The notes beneath the pieces were generated by a model. The model was not told the DNA's origin. It ran no database searches and worked only from the letters and a program-made list of their open reading frames with translations. Below, one piece after another: positions 15,267 to 24,101 of a stretch of 64,000 nt of DNA (position 1 is its first letter; every line of letters begins with the position of its first letter). The position numbers were made by a program, and so were the translations under genes. The DNA is from Anaerostipes sp. (GTDB taxonomy: Bacteria > Bacillota > Clostridia > Lachnospirales > Lachnospiraceae): the NCBI GenBank assembly GCA_028704435.1, contig JAQWFL010000015.1, positions 1-64,000 of the forward strand, given 5' to 3'.

Positions 15267-17192
15267 ATGTTAAACCAGAGGCAGATTGAAATACTATTAG
15301 AGTTTTGTAATCATTCAGAGGAATATTTAACAGCATCTTATTTTGCGGAAAAGTTAGACGTTAGTCTGCGGACAGTCCAAGGAGATATGAAGACAATTCG
15401 TAAGGAATTAGAAGATGAAACTTGTGCCAGTTTAGTGTCAAAAGCATCCAAGGGAAGCTCAATTCAAGTTGACGATTATGAAGAATTTTCAGCATTTGTG
15501 AATTCTCTTTATCAGCAGTATACAACAGTTTCATTAAATTATCCCACCAGCCGTATTAGTAAGATACTCCTTTTGTTATTAAGCCGACACCGTGCAGTAT
15601 CCATGAGTGAGATGGAGGAGAAGTTCTTTATTTCTAAGTCTACGCTGCTTAATGACTTAAAGAAGGTAGAGGAGATTTTAGAAAAATATCATTTGGAACT
15701 TATGCGGGGAAGCAATAAAATTATGATTGACGGATTTGAGATTAATCAGCGAAGATGTCTTTCTGAACAGGATTTATATTTGGCACATATTAAGAATGAA
15801 CAAGGCGTTACATATATTGACGAACGTCAAATTGCGAAAATTAAGAACGTTTTAACTGAAGTATTTGTGGAACAAAAATATCACATTATGGATTCTGACT
15901 TTAATAACGCAATTTTGTTTTTAAATATTATGATTTGTCGAATGGGTGATGGTTTCTATATTCAGCCCAATGAATTAGATATAGTAGAAGCTATAGAAAA
16001 TGAATATGAAATTTCCAAAGCATTGTTTGAAAAGATTGGACGACGCTTCTTTATTAAGGTAACGGAGGAAGAGGTTAAGTATTTTGCTCTTTATTTAAGT
16101 GGACAAGGAAACAATCGTACTTCAGATACAATTACACCAGAGATGAACCAATTCATTATAGACTCATTGACAAAAGTAAAGGAACATTTTGGGGTGGATT
16201 TAACGGACAATCTAAATCTTCGTATTACACTTGCACTCCACTGTATGGCTCTTCAGATTCGAATTAAGTATGACATGCAGATGAAAAATGAAATGCTGGA
16301 ATATATTCGGGAGTCTTTTCCTATGGGATATGATATGGCATCCTATTTTTCATATATCCTTCAAAAGAAATATAATAAAAAAGTTATGGATGACGAAATT
16401 GCTTTGCTGGCAGTTCATTTTTATAGTAGTCTCCTTGAATTAAAATCTCGTAGGGATAAAGTCAAAATTTTAATTATTACATCTTTAAAAAACAGTATGA
16501 CCCTTTTGTTAAAACAAACTCTGTTAAAATGGTTCTCTGATGATGTAACAGAAATTGCATTTGTCAATGTTGTTGATGTAACAGATGAGATGTTAGATGA
16601 ATATGATGTATATTTGACTACAGAAAAGGGAGAATTTTTTGAAAAGGGATTAGCAATGTATGTAGATCCATTTCCAAATCAGCACGATTATATGAATATT
16701 AAGTTAGATATTGACGGATTCCAAAGTATTGAAAGTGTTACCAATATCTTTAGTTCAGAACTATTTTGCACTACATCTAAGATTGTAAAAGAGGATGCAT
16801 TGAAGCTGATATGTGAAAATGCAGAAAAGGATTATGATATTGAGGGACTACATCAACAGGTAAAAGCACGTGAGGAGATTGGTAGCACGTTTTTTAGTAA
16901 GCAGATTGCTGTACCCCATCCAATGTATGCAGTGTCTTCGGATACCTTTGTATCGGTGTTGGTGTCAAAGGAGCCAATTATGTGGGATGAAGAAGGGAAT
17001 GAAGTAAACCTTGTGATGCTTCTTCATATTGGGAAGAATAATATGAAGGCGTTTCCTATGTGGGAATATTTTGCAAAGATTTTTGCAAATAAGACACTCA
17101 TTGAGCGTCTAATGAAGAATTCAGTATATGATAACTTTATTGAGTTAATCAAAGAAGCACTAGAAGCTGGAGTTAATGATAATAATGGATAA
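15267..17192 (+). CDS. PRD-containing transcription activator (MtlR/ManR/LicR type)
   Basis: A 641-residue regulator controlled by PTS phosphorylation. In order: an N-terminal HTH (SYFAEKLDVSLRTVQGDMKTIRKEL), a second Mga-type HTH (VSMSEMEEKFFISKSTLLNDLKKVEEIL), two PRD domains (about 180-400), an EIIB-like segment (about 405-490) without an obvious active cysteine, and an EIIA(Fru/Mtl)-like domain with IAVPHP (His551). These are DNA-binding activators rather than RNA antiterminators. It lies next to a mannose-family PTS operon whose leader carries repeated TTGTGCAA/TTGCACAA half-sites, so it most likely activates that operon. Confidence 0.87.
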   Translation: MLNQRQIEILLEFCNHSEEYLTASYFAEKLDVSLRTVQGDMKTIRKELEDETCASLVSKASKGSSIQVDDYEEFSAFVNSLYQQYTTVSLNYPTSRISKILLLLLSRHRAVSMSEMEEKFFISKSTLLNDLKKVEEILEKYHLELMRGSNKIMIDGFEINQRRCLSEQDLYLAHIKNEQGVTYIDERQIAKIKNVLTEVFVEQKYHIMDSDFNNAILFLNIMICRMGDGFYIQPNELDIVEAIENEYEISKALFEKIGRRFFIKVTEEEVKYFALYLSGQGNNRTSDTITPEMNQFIIDSLTKVKEHFGVDLTDNLNLRITLALHCMALQIRIKYDMQMKNEMLEYIRESFPMGYDMASYFSYILQKKYNKKVMDDEIALLAVHFYSSLLELKSRRDKVKILIITSLKNSMTLLLKQTLLKWFSDDVTEIAFVNVVDVTDEMLDEYDVYLTTEKGEFFEKGLAMYVDPFPNQHDYMNIKLDIDGFQSIESVTNIFSSELFCTTSKIVKEDALKLICENAEKDYDIEGLHQQVKAREEIGSTFFSKQIAVPHPMYAVSSDTFVSVLVSKEPIMWDEEGNEVNLVMLLHIGKNNMKAFPMWEYFAKIFANKTLIERLMKNSVYDNFIELIKEALEAGVNDNNG

Positions 17193-17194
17193 AG

Positions 17195-17237
17195 AAAAGC
17201 TGCGTATCAGATTTGTTTTCTGATACGCAGCTTTTTT
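17195..17237. terminator. bidirectional terminator between the PRD regulator and the aldolase
   Basis: A 16-bp near-perfect stem, AAAAGCTGCGTATCAG pairing with CTGATACGCAGCTTTT, has T runs on both sides and separates convergent genes. Confidence 0.9.
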
Positions 17238-17243
17238 GAAAGA

Positions 17244-18077
17244 TTATTCATTGATAATTTTAACAAGTTTTTCTGCTTCTTTTGCCACATTTTCTACAGC
17301 CTCTAAGCTTAATTCAATTACATTTGTTTCATTATGATTCTTATCATAAGCAACGCCAAAGGTTGATACAAATGCTTTTCTTAAATCAGATCCATAATTT
17401 ACTTTAATGAGGTTGTAAGCTCGTGCAGCCTGAATTGTCTCAAATGGAATTCCAGATCCTCCGTGCATAACCAATGGGATTGGAGAAATTTCTGAAATCT
17501 TCTTTAAAAGTGGAAGATCTACTTTGGGTTCAATATCTAAACCATGTACATTACCAACAGCAACTGCTAATAAATCACAGCCTGTTTGATTTACGAAATC
17601 TAATACCATATCTGGGTCAGTTTTTGCATCGGACTCTACAACAATATCTTCTTCTTTTCCCTGTAAGCATCCTAATTCAGCTTCCACTGGCACTCCGTAG
17701 AAGTGGCAGTATTCTACGGCTCTTTGAACTTCTTTGATATTTTCTTCAAATGGAAGATGGGAAGCATCTATCATAATAGAAGTAAATCCGGCGTTAACGC
17801 AGGCTTTTACATCTTCATAAGATTTTCCATGGTCTAAATGTAAACCAATTGGAACATCACTGTCTTCTAAAGCTCTTTTTGTCAAATAAACAATTGCCTC
17901 TGGATCAGAAAGTCTTAAATTATTAGAAGAAATCTGAATCATACCAGGTAATTTTGCGTTATTTAATCCTTTGGCGATAGCATATGTCATTTCCAAGTTT
18001 GTTGTGTTAAATGCAGGGAGCATAAGACCATGCTTTTCTGCGTGGGCAATAAGATCAAAGCCATTTACAATTTTCAT
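17244..18077 (-). CDS. class II ketose-bisphosphate aldolase (fructose/tagatose-bisphosphate type)
   Basis: A 277-residue zinc aldolase that splits a ketose bisphosphate into DHAP and an aldehyde phosphate. Seen: LPAFNTTNLEM, the zinc/catalytic segment IGLHLDHGKSYED, VEAELGCLQGKE, AVGNVHG, VMHGGSGIP and INYGSDLR-like VNYGSDLRKA, all standard for this class. It is transcribed away from the mannose-family PTS genes and may feed the same pathway. Residues deciding fructose versus tagatose substrate cannot be judged by eye. The start ATG (18077) has an unusual leader: its AGGAGGA lies beyond a perfect hairpin. Confidence 0.9.
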   Translation of the reverse strand: MKIVNGFDLIAHAEKHGLMLPAFNTTNLEMTYAIAKGLNNAKLPGMIQISSNNLRLSDPEAIVYLTKRALEDSDVPIGLHLDHGKSYEDVKACVNAGFTSIMIDASHLPFEENIKEVQRAVEYCHFYGVPVEAELGCLQGKEEDIVVESDAKTDPDMVLDFVNQTGCDLLAVAVGNVHGLDIEPKVDLPLLKKISEISPIPLVMHGGSGIPFETIQAARAYNLIKVNYGSDLRKAFVSTFGVAYDKNHNETNVIELSLEAVENVAKEAEKLVKIINE

Positions 18078-18087
18078 ATTTTTGATT

Positions 18088-18110
18088 GCGGTTAAAAACC
18101 GCTTCCTCCT
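18088..18110 (-). promoter_or_regulatory. Shine-Dalgarno separated from the start codon by a hairpin
   Basis: On the minus strand AGGAGGA (18110-18104) is followed by the 15-base perfect hairpin GCGGTTTTTAACCGC (18102-18088) and then ten bases to the ATG at 18077. No closer ribosome site exists. The linear gap is 26 bases; with the hairpin folded it becomes about 11. Confidence 0.6.
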
Positions 18111-18114
18111 ATTC

Positions 18115-18144
18115 TATACATGATTCTATTTTGGGTTCGTCAAC
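18115..18144 (-). promoter_or_regulatory. candidate promoter of the aldolase gene
   Basis: On the minus strand TTGACG (18144-18139), 18-bp spacer, TGTATA (18120-18115). It lies just upstream of the Shine-Dalgarno, so the 5' leader would be very short. Confidence 0.4.
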
Positions 18145-18213
18145 GTTTTGCACCTGTACGTATCAAGCTTATTTCTATTATAGAGTGGAAGAAGGGTAAC
18201 TAAATTTATGTTA

Positions 18214-18363
18214 TTGCACAAAAAAATACGAAAATATATGTGGGAATGTAAAGGTGTAGTTGCACAATGAATTACGCAATTGCTTTGTGCAATGTGTTAA
18301 ATCCATCTGCATAAATGATTGTGCAAATGATTGTGCCAACAAAGGGATGCAAGATGCTATACT
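18214..18363 (+). promoter_or_regulatory. activator-site cluster and promoter of the first mannose-family PTS operon
   Basis: The 329-bp gap between the aldolase and EIIA genes holds TTGCACAA (18214, 18260), TTGTGCAA (18285, 18319) and TTGTGCCA (18331). The 18260 and 18285 copies face each other; 18319 and 18331 are direct repeats 12 bp apart. A likely -10, TATACT, lies at 18358-18363 without a good -35, as expected for activation by the PRD regulator. Confidence 0.5.
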
Positions 18364-18406
18364 TCAAACATATCAGAACACCAATAACAAGAGAAGGAGG
18401 TTTAAA

Positions 18407-18823
18407 ATGAAGGTGATTGCAGTATCTCATGGGAGCTTTTCCAAGGGGCTGGTAGATAGTGTTCAAATGCTTGTTGGTGAGCAGGAGAATCTAGTAGCTT
18501 ATGGATTATTTCCAGAACAGACAGTACAGACATTGACAGAGCAGTTGGAAGAGGAAGTAAAAAATACTCCAGAAGGAGAAGAGATTTTATTTCTAACTGA
18601 TTTATTTCATGGGAGTCCGTTTAACGCAGTTGTTTCATTAATGAAGAATTATCATTTTCATCATGTGACAGGAATTAATATTCCTTTAGCTGTTGAAATT
18701 ATGATGGGACGTTATGCAGACAAGACAGCAGAAGAAATTTGCGAAGGACTACTTGAGACAGCACCAGACACATTTAAATATGTAAACGCATTGTTTAACG
18801 ATGACGATGAGGAGGAAGAATAG
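18407..18823 (+). CDS. PTS mannose-family EIIA component
   Basis: A 138-residue cytoplasmic phosphocarrier that passes phosphate from HPr to EIIB. IAVSHGSFSKG contains the phosphorylated His8, and LTDLFHGSPFNAV is the conserved active-site loop. GAAGGAGG lies seven bases before ATG. The protein ends in an unusual acidic tail, NDDDEEEE. The stop codon overlaps the GTG start of EIIB, indicating coupled translation. It is the first gene of a set whose sugar or polyol substrate cannot be read from sequence. Confidence 0.92.
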   Translation: MKVIAVSHGSFSKGLVDSVQMLVGEQENLVAYGLFPEQTVQTLTEQLEEEVKNTPEGEEILFLTDLFHGSPFNAVVSLMKNYHFHHVTGINIPLAVEIMMGRYADKTAEEICEGLLETAPDTFKYVNALFNDDDEEEE

Positions 18824-19302
18824 TGAAAAATATCGTATTAGCTAGAGTTGATGACAGACTAATTCATGGAGAGGTGGTTTCCGTTTGGACCCCAAGCCTA
18901 AATGTCAACCGTATTATCATTGTGGATGATGAAGTTGCAGAGGACAAGTTTAACAAAAGAGTGATTAAGGCATTAGCACCTAACGGAGTGAAATGTAATG
19001 TTTATTCTACAGAACGTGGAGCTGATATCTTACAAAGACCATCAAAGGAAGCATCAGAAAAGATTATGGTTCTTACAAAAACCCCAAATACTTATGCAAA
19101 ATTAGTAGACCTTGGATGTGAGTTTGAAGCAGTAAATCTTGGAGGAATGGGACTTCGTGGTGAAAGAACTCCATTTATTAAAAATGTAGCCTGTTCTCCA
19201 GATGAAATCCAATCGATTAAACATTTAATGGATAAAGGCGTGCATGTTTATTATCAGTTAGTGCCAGAACAACAAGTGATTGAAGCAAAAGAATACGTAT
19301 AA
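18823..19302 (+). CDS. PTS mannose-family EIIB component
   Basis: A 159-residue cytoplasmic EIIB. LARVDDRLIHGEVVSVW carries His15, the phosphorylated residue of this family. INLGGMGLR-like VNLGGMGLRGERT is also typical. It starts with GTG inside the EIIA stop codon. It takes phosphate from EIIA and gives it to the substrate during import by EIIC/EIID encoded directly downstream. A paralogue is at 44900. Confidence 0.93.
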   Translation: MKNIVLARVDDRLIHGEVVSVWTPSLNVNRIIIVDDEVAEDKFNKRVIKALAPNGVKCNVYSTERGADILQRPSKEASEKIMVLTKTPNTYAKLVDLGCEFEAVNLGGMGLRGERTPFIKNVACSPDEIQSIKHLMDKGVHVYYQLVPEQQVIEAKEYV

Positions 19303-19330
19303 ATTGAAAAATTAAAGGAGGACAAATGAT

Positions 19331-20140
19331 ATGGATAAAATTACGATCATCCAAGCAGTCCTATGTGGTGTTGTTTACTGGTTAGCAGTAGGGAACTTGC
19401 CATTCGTTGGACTTTGGTCATTACAAAGACCATTAGTATGTGGAGCAATTACTGGTTTAATCTTAGGACATCCAGTTCAAGGAGCAGTAATTGGAGCAAC
19501 TATTAACTTAGTGTACTTAGGATTTATGTCAGCCGGTGGAAGTATGCCAGCAGATATGGGACTTGCAGGAGTTTTAGGAACTGCATATGCCATTGCCGGT
19601 GGATTGGATGCAAAAACAGCGTTAGCCATTGCAGTACCAATTGGTATCTTAGGAACAATTGTATGGGCAGGGCGTATGACTTTAGATTGCTTCTTCGTTC
19701 ATATTGCAGATAAATATATTGAAAAAGAAGAGTATAACAAGATTTGGCGGGCAAATGTATTGTTCCCTCAGATTATGTGCTTTTGTATGACAGCAATCCC
19801 ATGTGCATTAGCAGCCTACTTTGGAGCTAACTATATCCAAGGATTATTAGATGTCTTAGGTGGTAGAGTTTTAACTGTATTCCAGGTAATTGGTGGATTA
19901 ATGCCTGCACTAGGAATTGCAATTACACTACAGTATATCTATAAAGGAGAATCAAAAATCTTCTTATTTGCTGGATTTTTATTGGCAGTTTACTCTAAAT
20001 TACCATTGTTAACATTAGGTATTATCGCTTTAATCGTTGCTGTTGTATATGTTCAAATGACAGGAAACAAACAAGAAGCAGTAGCAACAAGTGGAGCAGC
20101 AGGAGACTATGACGACGAAGATGATGAGGAGGATGATTAA
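19331..20140 (+). CDS. PTS mannose-family EIIC component with acidic tail
   Basis: A 269-residue membrane subunit of the sugar channel. LQRPLVCGAITGLILGHPVQGAVIGATINLVYLGF is the characteristic N-terminal region, and several further helices follow. The last dozen residues, GDYDDEDDEEDD, are strongly acidic and unlike normal EIIC ends; the EIIA of the same operon also ends acidic. AAAGGAGG precedes the ATG. EIID follows two bases after the stop. Confidence 0.92.
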   Translation: MDKITIIQAVLCGVVYWLAVGNLPFVGLWSLQRPLVCGAITGLILGHPVQGAVIGATINLVYLGFMSAGGSMPADMGLAGVLGTAYAIAGGLDAKTALAIAVPIGILGTIVWAGRMTLDCFFVHIADKYIEKEEYNKIWRANVLFPQIMCFCMTAIPCALAAYFGANYIQGLLDVLGGRVLTVFQVIGGLMPALGIAITLQYIYKGESKIFLFAGFLLAVYSKLPLLTLGIIALIVAVVYVQMTGNKQEAVATSGAAGDYDDEDDEEDD

Positions 20141-20142
20141 CT

Positions 20143-20982
20143 ATGGAAACAAAGAAAAAAAGTTTAATTCCTAGAGGGGCCTTGCTGAAAGCGTGGTTTA
20201 TTTGGGAGACATTCCCACAAACATGTTATAACTATGAAAGAATGATGGGTCAGGTTTGTGCCCATATGTTCTCGGCTATTATTGGTTTCTTATATAGAGA
20301 CAATCCTTCAAAGCGTAAGGAAGTAATGAAACGTGAAATTGAATTCTTTAATGTACATATCGAATTTGGGGCTTGTATCCTTGGTATGGCAATTGCTTTA
20401 GAAGAACAAAAAGCCCTGGGCGAAGATATACCGGGAGAATTTATTACAAACTTGAAAACTTCTTTAATGGGACCTTTAGCTGGTATGGGTGATACCATTT
20501 GGCAAGGTGTTGTAATTCCTATTTTACTTGCTGTATGTATCGATTTAACTCGTTCAGGAAGTGGAAATGTTTGGGGTGCAGTTATCTATGCAGTAGTTAT
20601 CGTGGCAGCAGCCTATGCATTAAGTTACTGGAACTTTATGTTTGGATATAAAGCAGGTAGTGAAGCCATTATGGACTTCTTAGAAAAAGGTATTTTGAAC
20701 AAGTTGATTAAGGGTGCATCTATCATGGGTTGTATGGTAATGGGTGGTTTAATTGTAAACTACGTAAATGCAACATGTGGTCTTAAGATTGTAAGTTCAA
20801 CATCAACATATAACGTTCAAGAAAGTTTCTTAGATGCAGTTTGTCCAAGTATTCTTCCATTAGGAGTTACCTTACTTGTATTTTATTTACTTAATAAGAG
20901 AAGATGGTCTTCTATTAAAGTAATCGGTTTAATTATTTTAATTGGAATCGTTGGTGGAGCAACAGGAATTTTAACATACTAG
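20143..20982 (+). CDS. PTS mannose-family EIID component
   Basis: A 279-residue membrane subunit specific to the mannose PTS family. Seen: ETFPQTCYNYERMMGQVCAHMF, FFNVHIEFGACILGMAIALEEQKALGED, and LKTSLMGPLAGMGDTIWQGVVIPI, the family signature, followed by C-terminal helices. It pairs with the EIIC just upstream. Confidence 0.93.
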   Translation: METKKKSLIPRGALLKAWFIWETFPQTCYNYERMMGQVCAHMFSAIIGFLYRDNPSKRKEVMKREIEFFNVHIEFGACILGMAIALEEQKALGEDIPGEFITNLKTSLMGPLAGMGDTIWQGVVIPILLAVCIDLTRSGSGNVWGAVIYAVVIVAAAYALSYWNFMFGYKAGSEAIMDFLEKGILNKLIKGASIMGCMVMGGLIVNYVNATCGLKIVSSTSTYNVQESFLDAVCPSILPLGVTLLVFYLLNKRRWSSIKVIGLIILIGIVGGATGILTY

Positions 20983-21008
20983 AATAGTCAAATAGAAAGA
21001 GTGAGAAG

Positions 21009-22055
21009 ATGAAAGCAATTATTTTAAATCAGCCAAAGGATTTTTCTATCAAAGAAATTGATGTGCCAGAAATCAAAGATGATGAAGTATTAATTGAAAT
21101 TAAAGCTTCTGGAATCTGTACCAATGATGTTCGGGATTTCAATGGAGACTGTAATTATAGTTATCCAAGAATTGGTGGACATGAGTACGGGGGAATCATT
21201 GCAAAAATAGGATCTGGCGTAAATAAAAACAGATTTAAAGAAGGACAGAAAGTTGTTCAGTATATTATTGATGATTGTAAAGAGTGTTTTTACTGTAAGC
21301 ATGGAGATCAAAACATCTGTGAAGAACATCAAAACAGCAAAATCTTCCACAATCCAGATGGATTATCAGGATATGGTGGGTTTGCAGAATATGTAGTAGC
21401 AAAAGCAGAAGATTTATTTGTTTACCCAGACAAGACATCATTTGAAAAAATGGCGTTTACAGAGCCATTGGCATGTGTTGTAAACAGCATGGAGAGAGTC
21501 AGCTTAAAATATGGTGATGATGTCGTGGTCATTGGTGGTGGAACCATGGGATTGCTTCACGTAATCCTTGCTAAATTAAAAGGGGCAAGAGTAATTTTAA
21601 GTGAACCTTTAAAAGAACGAAGAGAGAAAGCCCTTTCTCTTGGGTGTGATGATGTAATTGACCCTTTAGCAGGAGATGCAGTGGAAGCAGTTAAGGATTT
21701 GACACAAGGACGAGGAGGAATCGCAGTATTTAATACAACTGCAATTCCAGCAATCGCGGCACAGGCAGTAGACATGACAGCACCAACAGGAACAACTGTT
21801 ATGTTTAGCTCAATTCATCCAAATGAACCTGTCCCAGTAAATATGGGAGCAATTCATTCGTACCAGAAAACCATTACGGGAGCAGTGAGCCCAACAGTAT
21901 CATCCTTCCATCAGGCAGTTGAATTGATTGGAAAAGATATTGTAGATCCAACGGTATTTACCGGTGCAATTTTTGACTATAAAGAATTTGGGCAGGCAAT
22001 TGAATTAGCAGCAAAACCAGATACATATAAAGTAATACTTAAATTTGGAGAATAA
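21009..22055 (+). CDS. zinc-dependent medium-chain dehydrogenase (polyol type)
   Basis: A 348-residue NAD(P)-dependent oxidoreductase. Seen: catalytic zinc segment ASGICTNDVRDF and GGHEYGG, four structural-zinc cysteines (DDCKECFYCKHGDQNIC), and the Rossmann motif VIGGGTMGLLHV. It probably oxidises the PTS product (a polyol phosphate) to a ketose phosphate, an inference from its position between EIID and a sugar kinase. The exact substrate is not evident; it groups with sorbitol/threonine-type dehydrogenases rather than GatD. Confidence 0.87.
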   Translation: MKAIILNQPKDFSIKEIDVPEIKDDEVLIEIKASGICTNDVRDFNGDCNYSYPRIGGHEYGGIIAKIGSGVNKNRFKEGQKVVQYIIDDCKECFYCKHGDQNICEEHQNSKIFHNPDGLSGYGGFAEYVVAKAEDLFVYPDKTSFEKMAFTEPLACVVNSMERVSLKYGDDVVVIGGGTMGLLHVILAKLKGARVILSEPLKERREKALSLGCDDVIDPLAGDAVEAVKDLTQGRGGIAVFNTTAIPAIAAQAVDMTAPTGTTVMFSSIHPNEPVPVNMGAIHSYQKTITGAVSPTVSSFHQAVELIGKDIVDPTVFTGAIFDYKEFGQAIELAAKPDTYKVILKFGE

Positions 22056-22059
22056 ATCA

Positions 22060-23529
22060 ATGGGATACTATGTTGGAATTGATATTGGAACTTCATCCGC
22101 AAAATTGACCTTAATTGCAGAAACGGGAGAAGTGATAAATGAAAGCAACCAGGAATATGAAATAAATGAACCAAAGTCTAGTTGGAAGGAAGTTGATCCA
22201 GAGACATGGATGCAGGCGGTAGACTTGGCAATGACAGACTTGTTAAGTGGACAGAATGCCAAATGTGTGAAAGCGATTGGAGTGACTGGCCAAATGCATA
22301 CAGTCATCTTTTTAGGGAAAGATGGAAAGTCCATAAGGCCAGCGTTGATGTGGAATGATACACGTACCAATGAAAGAGTTGCGGATATCAGACAACAACT
22401 ACAAAACATTCCAAAAGTCTCTCATATAGCCAATATTATCTCCACTGGCAGCCCAGCGATGAATTTATTATGGCTGAAAGAAAATGAACCAGATAATTTC
22501 AAGGAAATCAAGAAATTTTTAATTGGTCCAGACTATATTGTATATCGCTTAACAGGATTCTGTCAAACAGACTTTTGTGAAGCATCAACATCTTCTCTTT
22601 TTGATTTGAATCAAGGTAAATGGTCTTCGGAAATCCGCGAAATGCTGGATTTTCCGGAGGATATTTATCCAGAAATAAAAGGCAGCAGTGAAATTGCAGG
22701 TACCGTGCTAGATTTATGGAAAGAAAAATATGGTTTTTCAAACAATGTAAAAGTATTAGTTGGAACAGGAGATAATCCTGCGGCAGCAATTTGTACCGGT
22801 TGTTTTGCAAAAAAATACCCAGTGTTATCTTTTGGAACATCAGGGGTGTTAATGTATCCGAAAGAAGAGATCGATTTTTCTGCAAAAGGAAAAAATATTA
22901 TGTTCTCATTTGACCAAAAAGATATCATGATTTTAGTACAAGGGGTGGTTCAATCTTGCGGAAGTAGTTTTGCATGGTGGACAAAAAATATATTAGAATC
23001 CACAGATTTTGATCAAGAAACGAAGGAAGATATGGCACATTTAGGAGAGAGTAATATTTTATTTTATCCTCACCTTGTTGGAGATAAAACTATCTATGCA
23101 GATGCAGATATGCGTGGAGCATTTTTAGGACTTGGAACAGATACGACGAGAAAGAATATGACAATTGCTGTAATGGAAGGCATTTGCTTTGCTGTACGAC
23201 AGTTGACAGAAGTAATGAAAATACCCAGAGAAAAGTTAGAGAATTTAAAAGTAATTGGTGGAGGTTCTAAAAATAGAATATGGATGCAGATTCTTGCAGA
23301 TATATTAGGAGTTAGCGTGTGTCAGACACAAGGAGGAGCAGGAGCAGGTTACGGTATGGCATTGGCAGCAGCAGGGACTATGGGAGAAGTATCTATGGAC
23401 TCTGTTATCGAAAAGACAGTTCATGTAAAAGAGACATTTTCCCCAAGAACTTATAATCAAAAGCTTTATCAAAAGAAATATGAGACATATCTGAAATTGT
23501 ACGATGCATTAAAGGAGATATTTGTATGA
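22060..23529 (+). CDS. FGGY-family carbohydrate kinase (xylulokinase-like)
   Basis: A 489-residue ATP-dependent sugar kinase. Seen: the N-terminal phosphate motif YVGIDIGTSSAKLTLI, VTGQMHTVIFLGKDG with MWNDTRTNER, the FGGY signature region VGTGDNPAAAICTG and the C-terminal KVIGGGSKNRIWMQILADILG. These are typical of xylulokinases. The ATG at 22060 follows the dehydrogenase stop by two bases. In a PTS operon that already delivers phosphorylated substrate, a kinase is unexpected. It may make a ketose bisphosphate for the divergent aldolase, or serve another sugar. Confidence 0.88.
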   Translation: MGYYVGIDIGTSSAKLTLIAETGEVINESNQEYEINEPKSSWKEVDPETWMQAVDLAMTDLLSGQNAKCVKAIGVTGQMHTVIFLGKDGKSIRPALMWNDTRTNERVADIRQQLQNIPKVSHIANIISTGSPAMNLLWLKENEPDNFKEIKKFLIGPDYIVYRLTGFCQTDFCEASTSSLFDLNQGKWSSEIREMLDFPEDIYPEIKGSSEIAGTVLDLWKEKYGFSNNVKVLVGTGDNPAAAICTGCFAKKYPVLSFGTSGVLMYPKEEIDFSAKGKNIMFSFDQKDIMILVQGVVQSCGSSFAWWTKNILESTDFDQETKEDMAHLGESNILFYPHLVGDKTIYADADMRGAFLGLGTDTTRKNMTIAVMEGICFAVRQLTEVMKIPREKLENLKVIGGGSKNRIWMQILADILGVSVCQTQGGAGAGYGMALAAAGTMGEVSMDSVIEKTVHVKETFSPRTYNQKLYQKKYETYLKLYDALKEIFV

Positions 23530-24086
23530 AAACATGTGATGTATGTGGAAACAAAATTGGACTTATGAATAAATTTAAATATGCAGATGGTTATATATGC
23601 AAAGAGTGTTATCGAAAAGCAAGTCGGCAGTTTACAGAAACAATTATTCAAAAAGATCTTGCCGAAATCAAAGAACTATGCAATCAGGAATTGGATGTAA
23701 AGAGTCTTGAAAATTTTGAGATGACAGGACGAATTGGGAATTATTTATTAGTGGATGAAAAGAATCGTCGAATTTGTATTCCAAACAATCGCATGACAAA
23801 TCAAAAAGTAGATGCACCAGAATTTTATGATATTTCAAATGTTAAGCAATGTGAAATTAAAATCGATCCATATATGGATTTACAAGAATTAGAGAAGAAA
23901 GTAAAGATTCAAAGAGACGAAAGTGTTATGAATTATTTGACAGTTCAGATTTCTACAAAAGATCATAAAACAAAGAATATTCAACTGATTGATAAACCAG
24001 TTCGAATCAAAAGTTATGCATTTCGTCAATCTTTTAATTTTGCCAAGAGAATCAAGGAAGAAATAAATCGTTTGATGATAGTGTAA
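23526..24086 (+). CDS. DUF4428-type zinc-ribbon protein
   Basis: A 186-residue soluble protein. The N-terminus MKTCDVCGNKIGLMNKFKYADGYICKECYRKA has two CxxC pairs as in DUF4428 zinc ribbons. The remainder resembles a small beta-rich domain with no motif I can name. It overlaps the kinase by four bases (TATGA), so it is translated with it. Function is unknown. Confidence 0.75.
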   Translation: MKTCDVCGNKIGLMNKFKYADGYICKECYRKASRQFTETIIQKDLAEIKELCNQELDVKSLENFEMTGRIGNYLLVDEKNRRICIPNNRMTNQKVDAPEFYDISNVKQCEIKIDPYMDLQELEKKVKIQRDESVMNYLTVQISTKDHKTKNIQLIDKPVRIKSYAFRQSFNFAKRIKEEINRLMIV

Positions 24087-24101
24087 GAAAAAGGAGTTGA
24101 A

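Noticed and set aside
18214-18363. Sigma-54 (-24/-12) promoter for the mannose-family PTS, as in LevR systems
   Set aside because: No TGGCAC-N5-TTGC match on the plus strand, and the neighbouring regulator lacks the sigma-54 activator domain.
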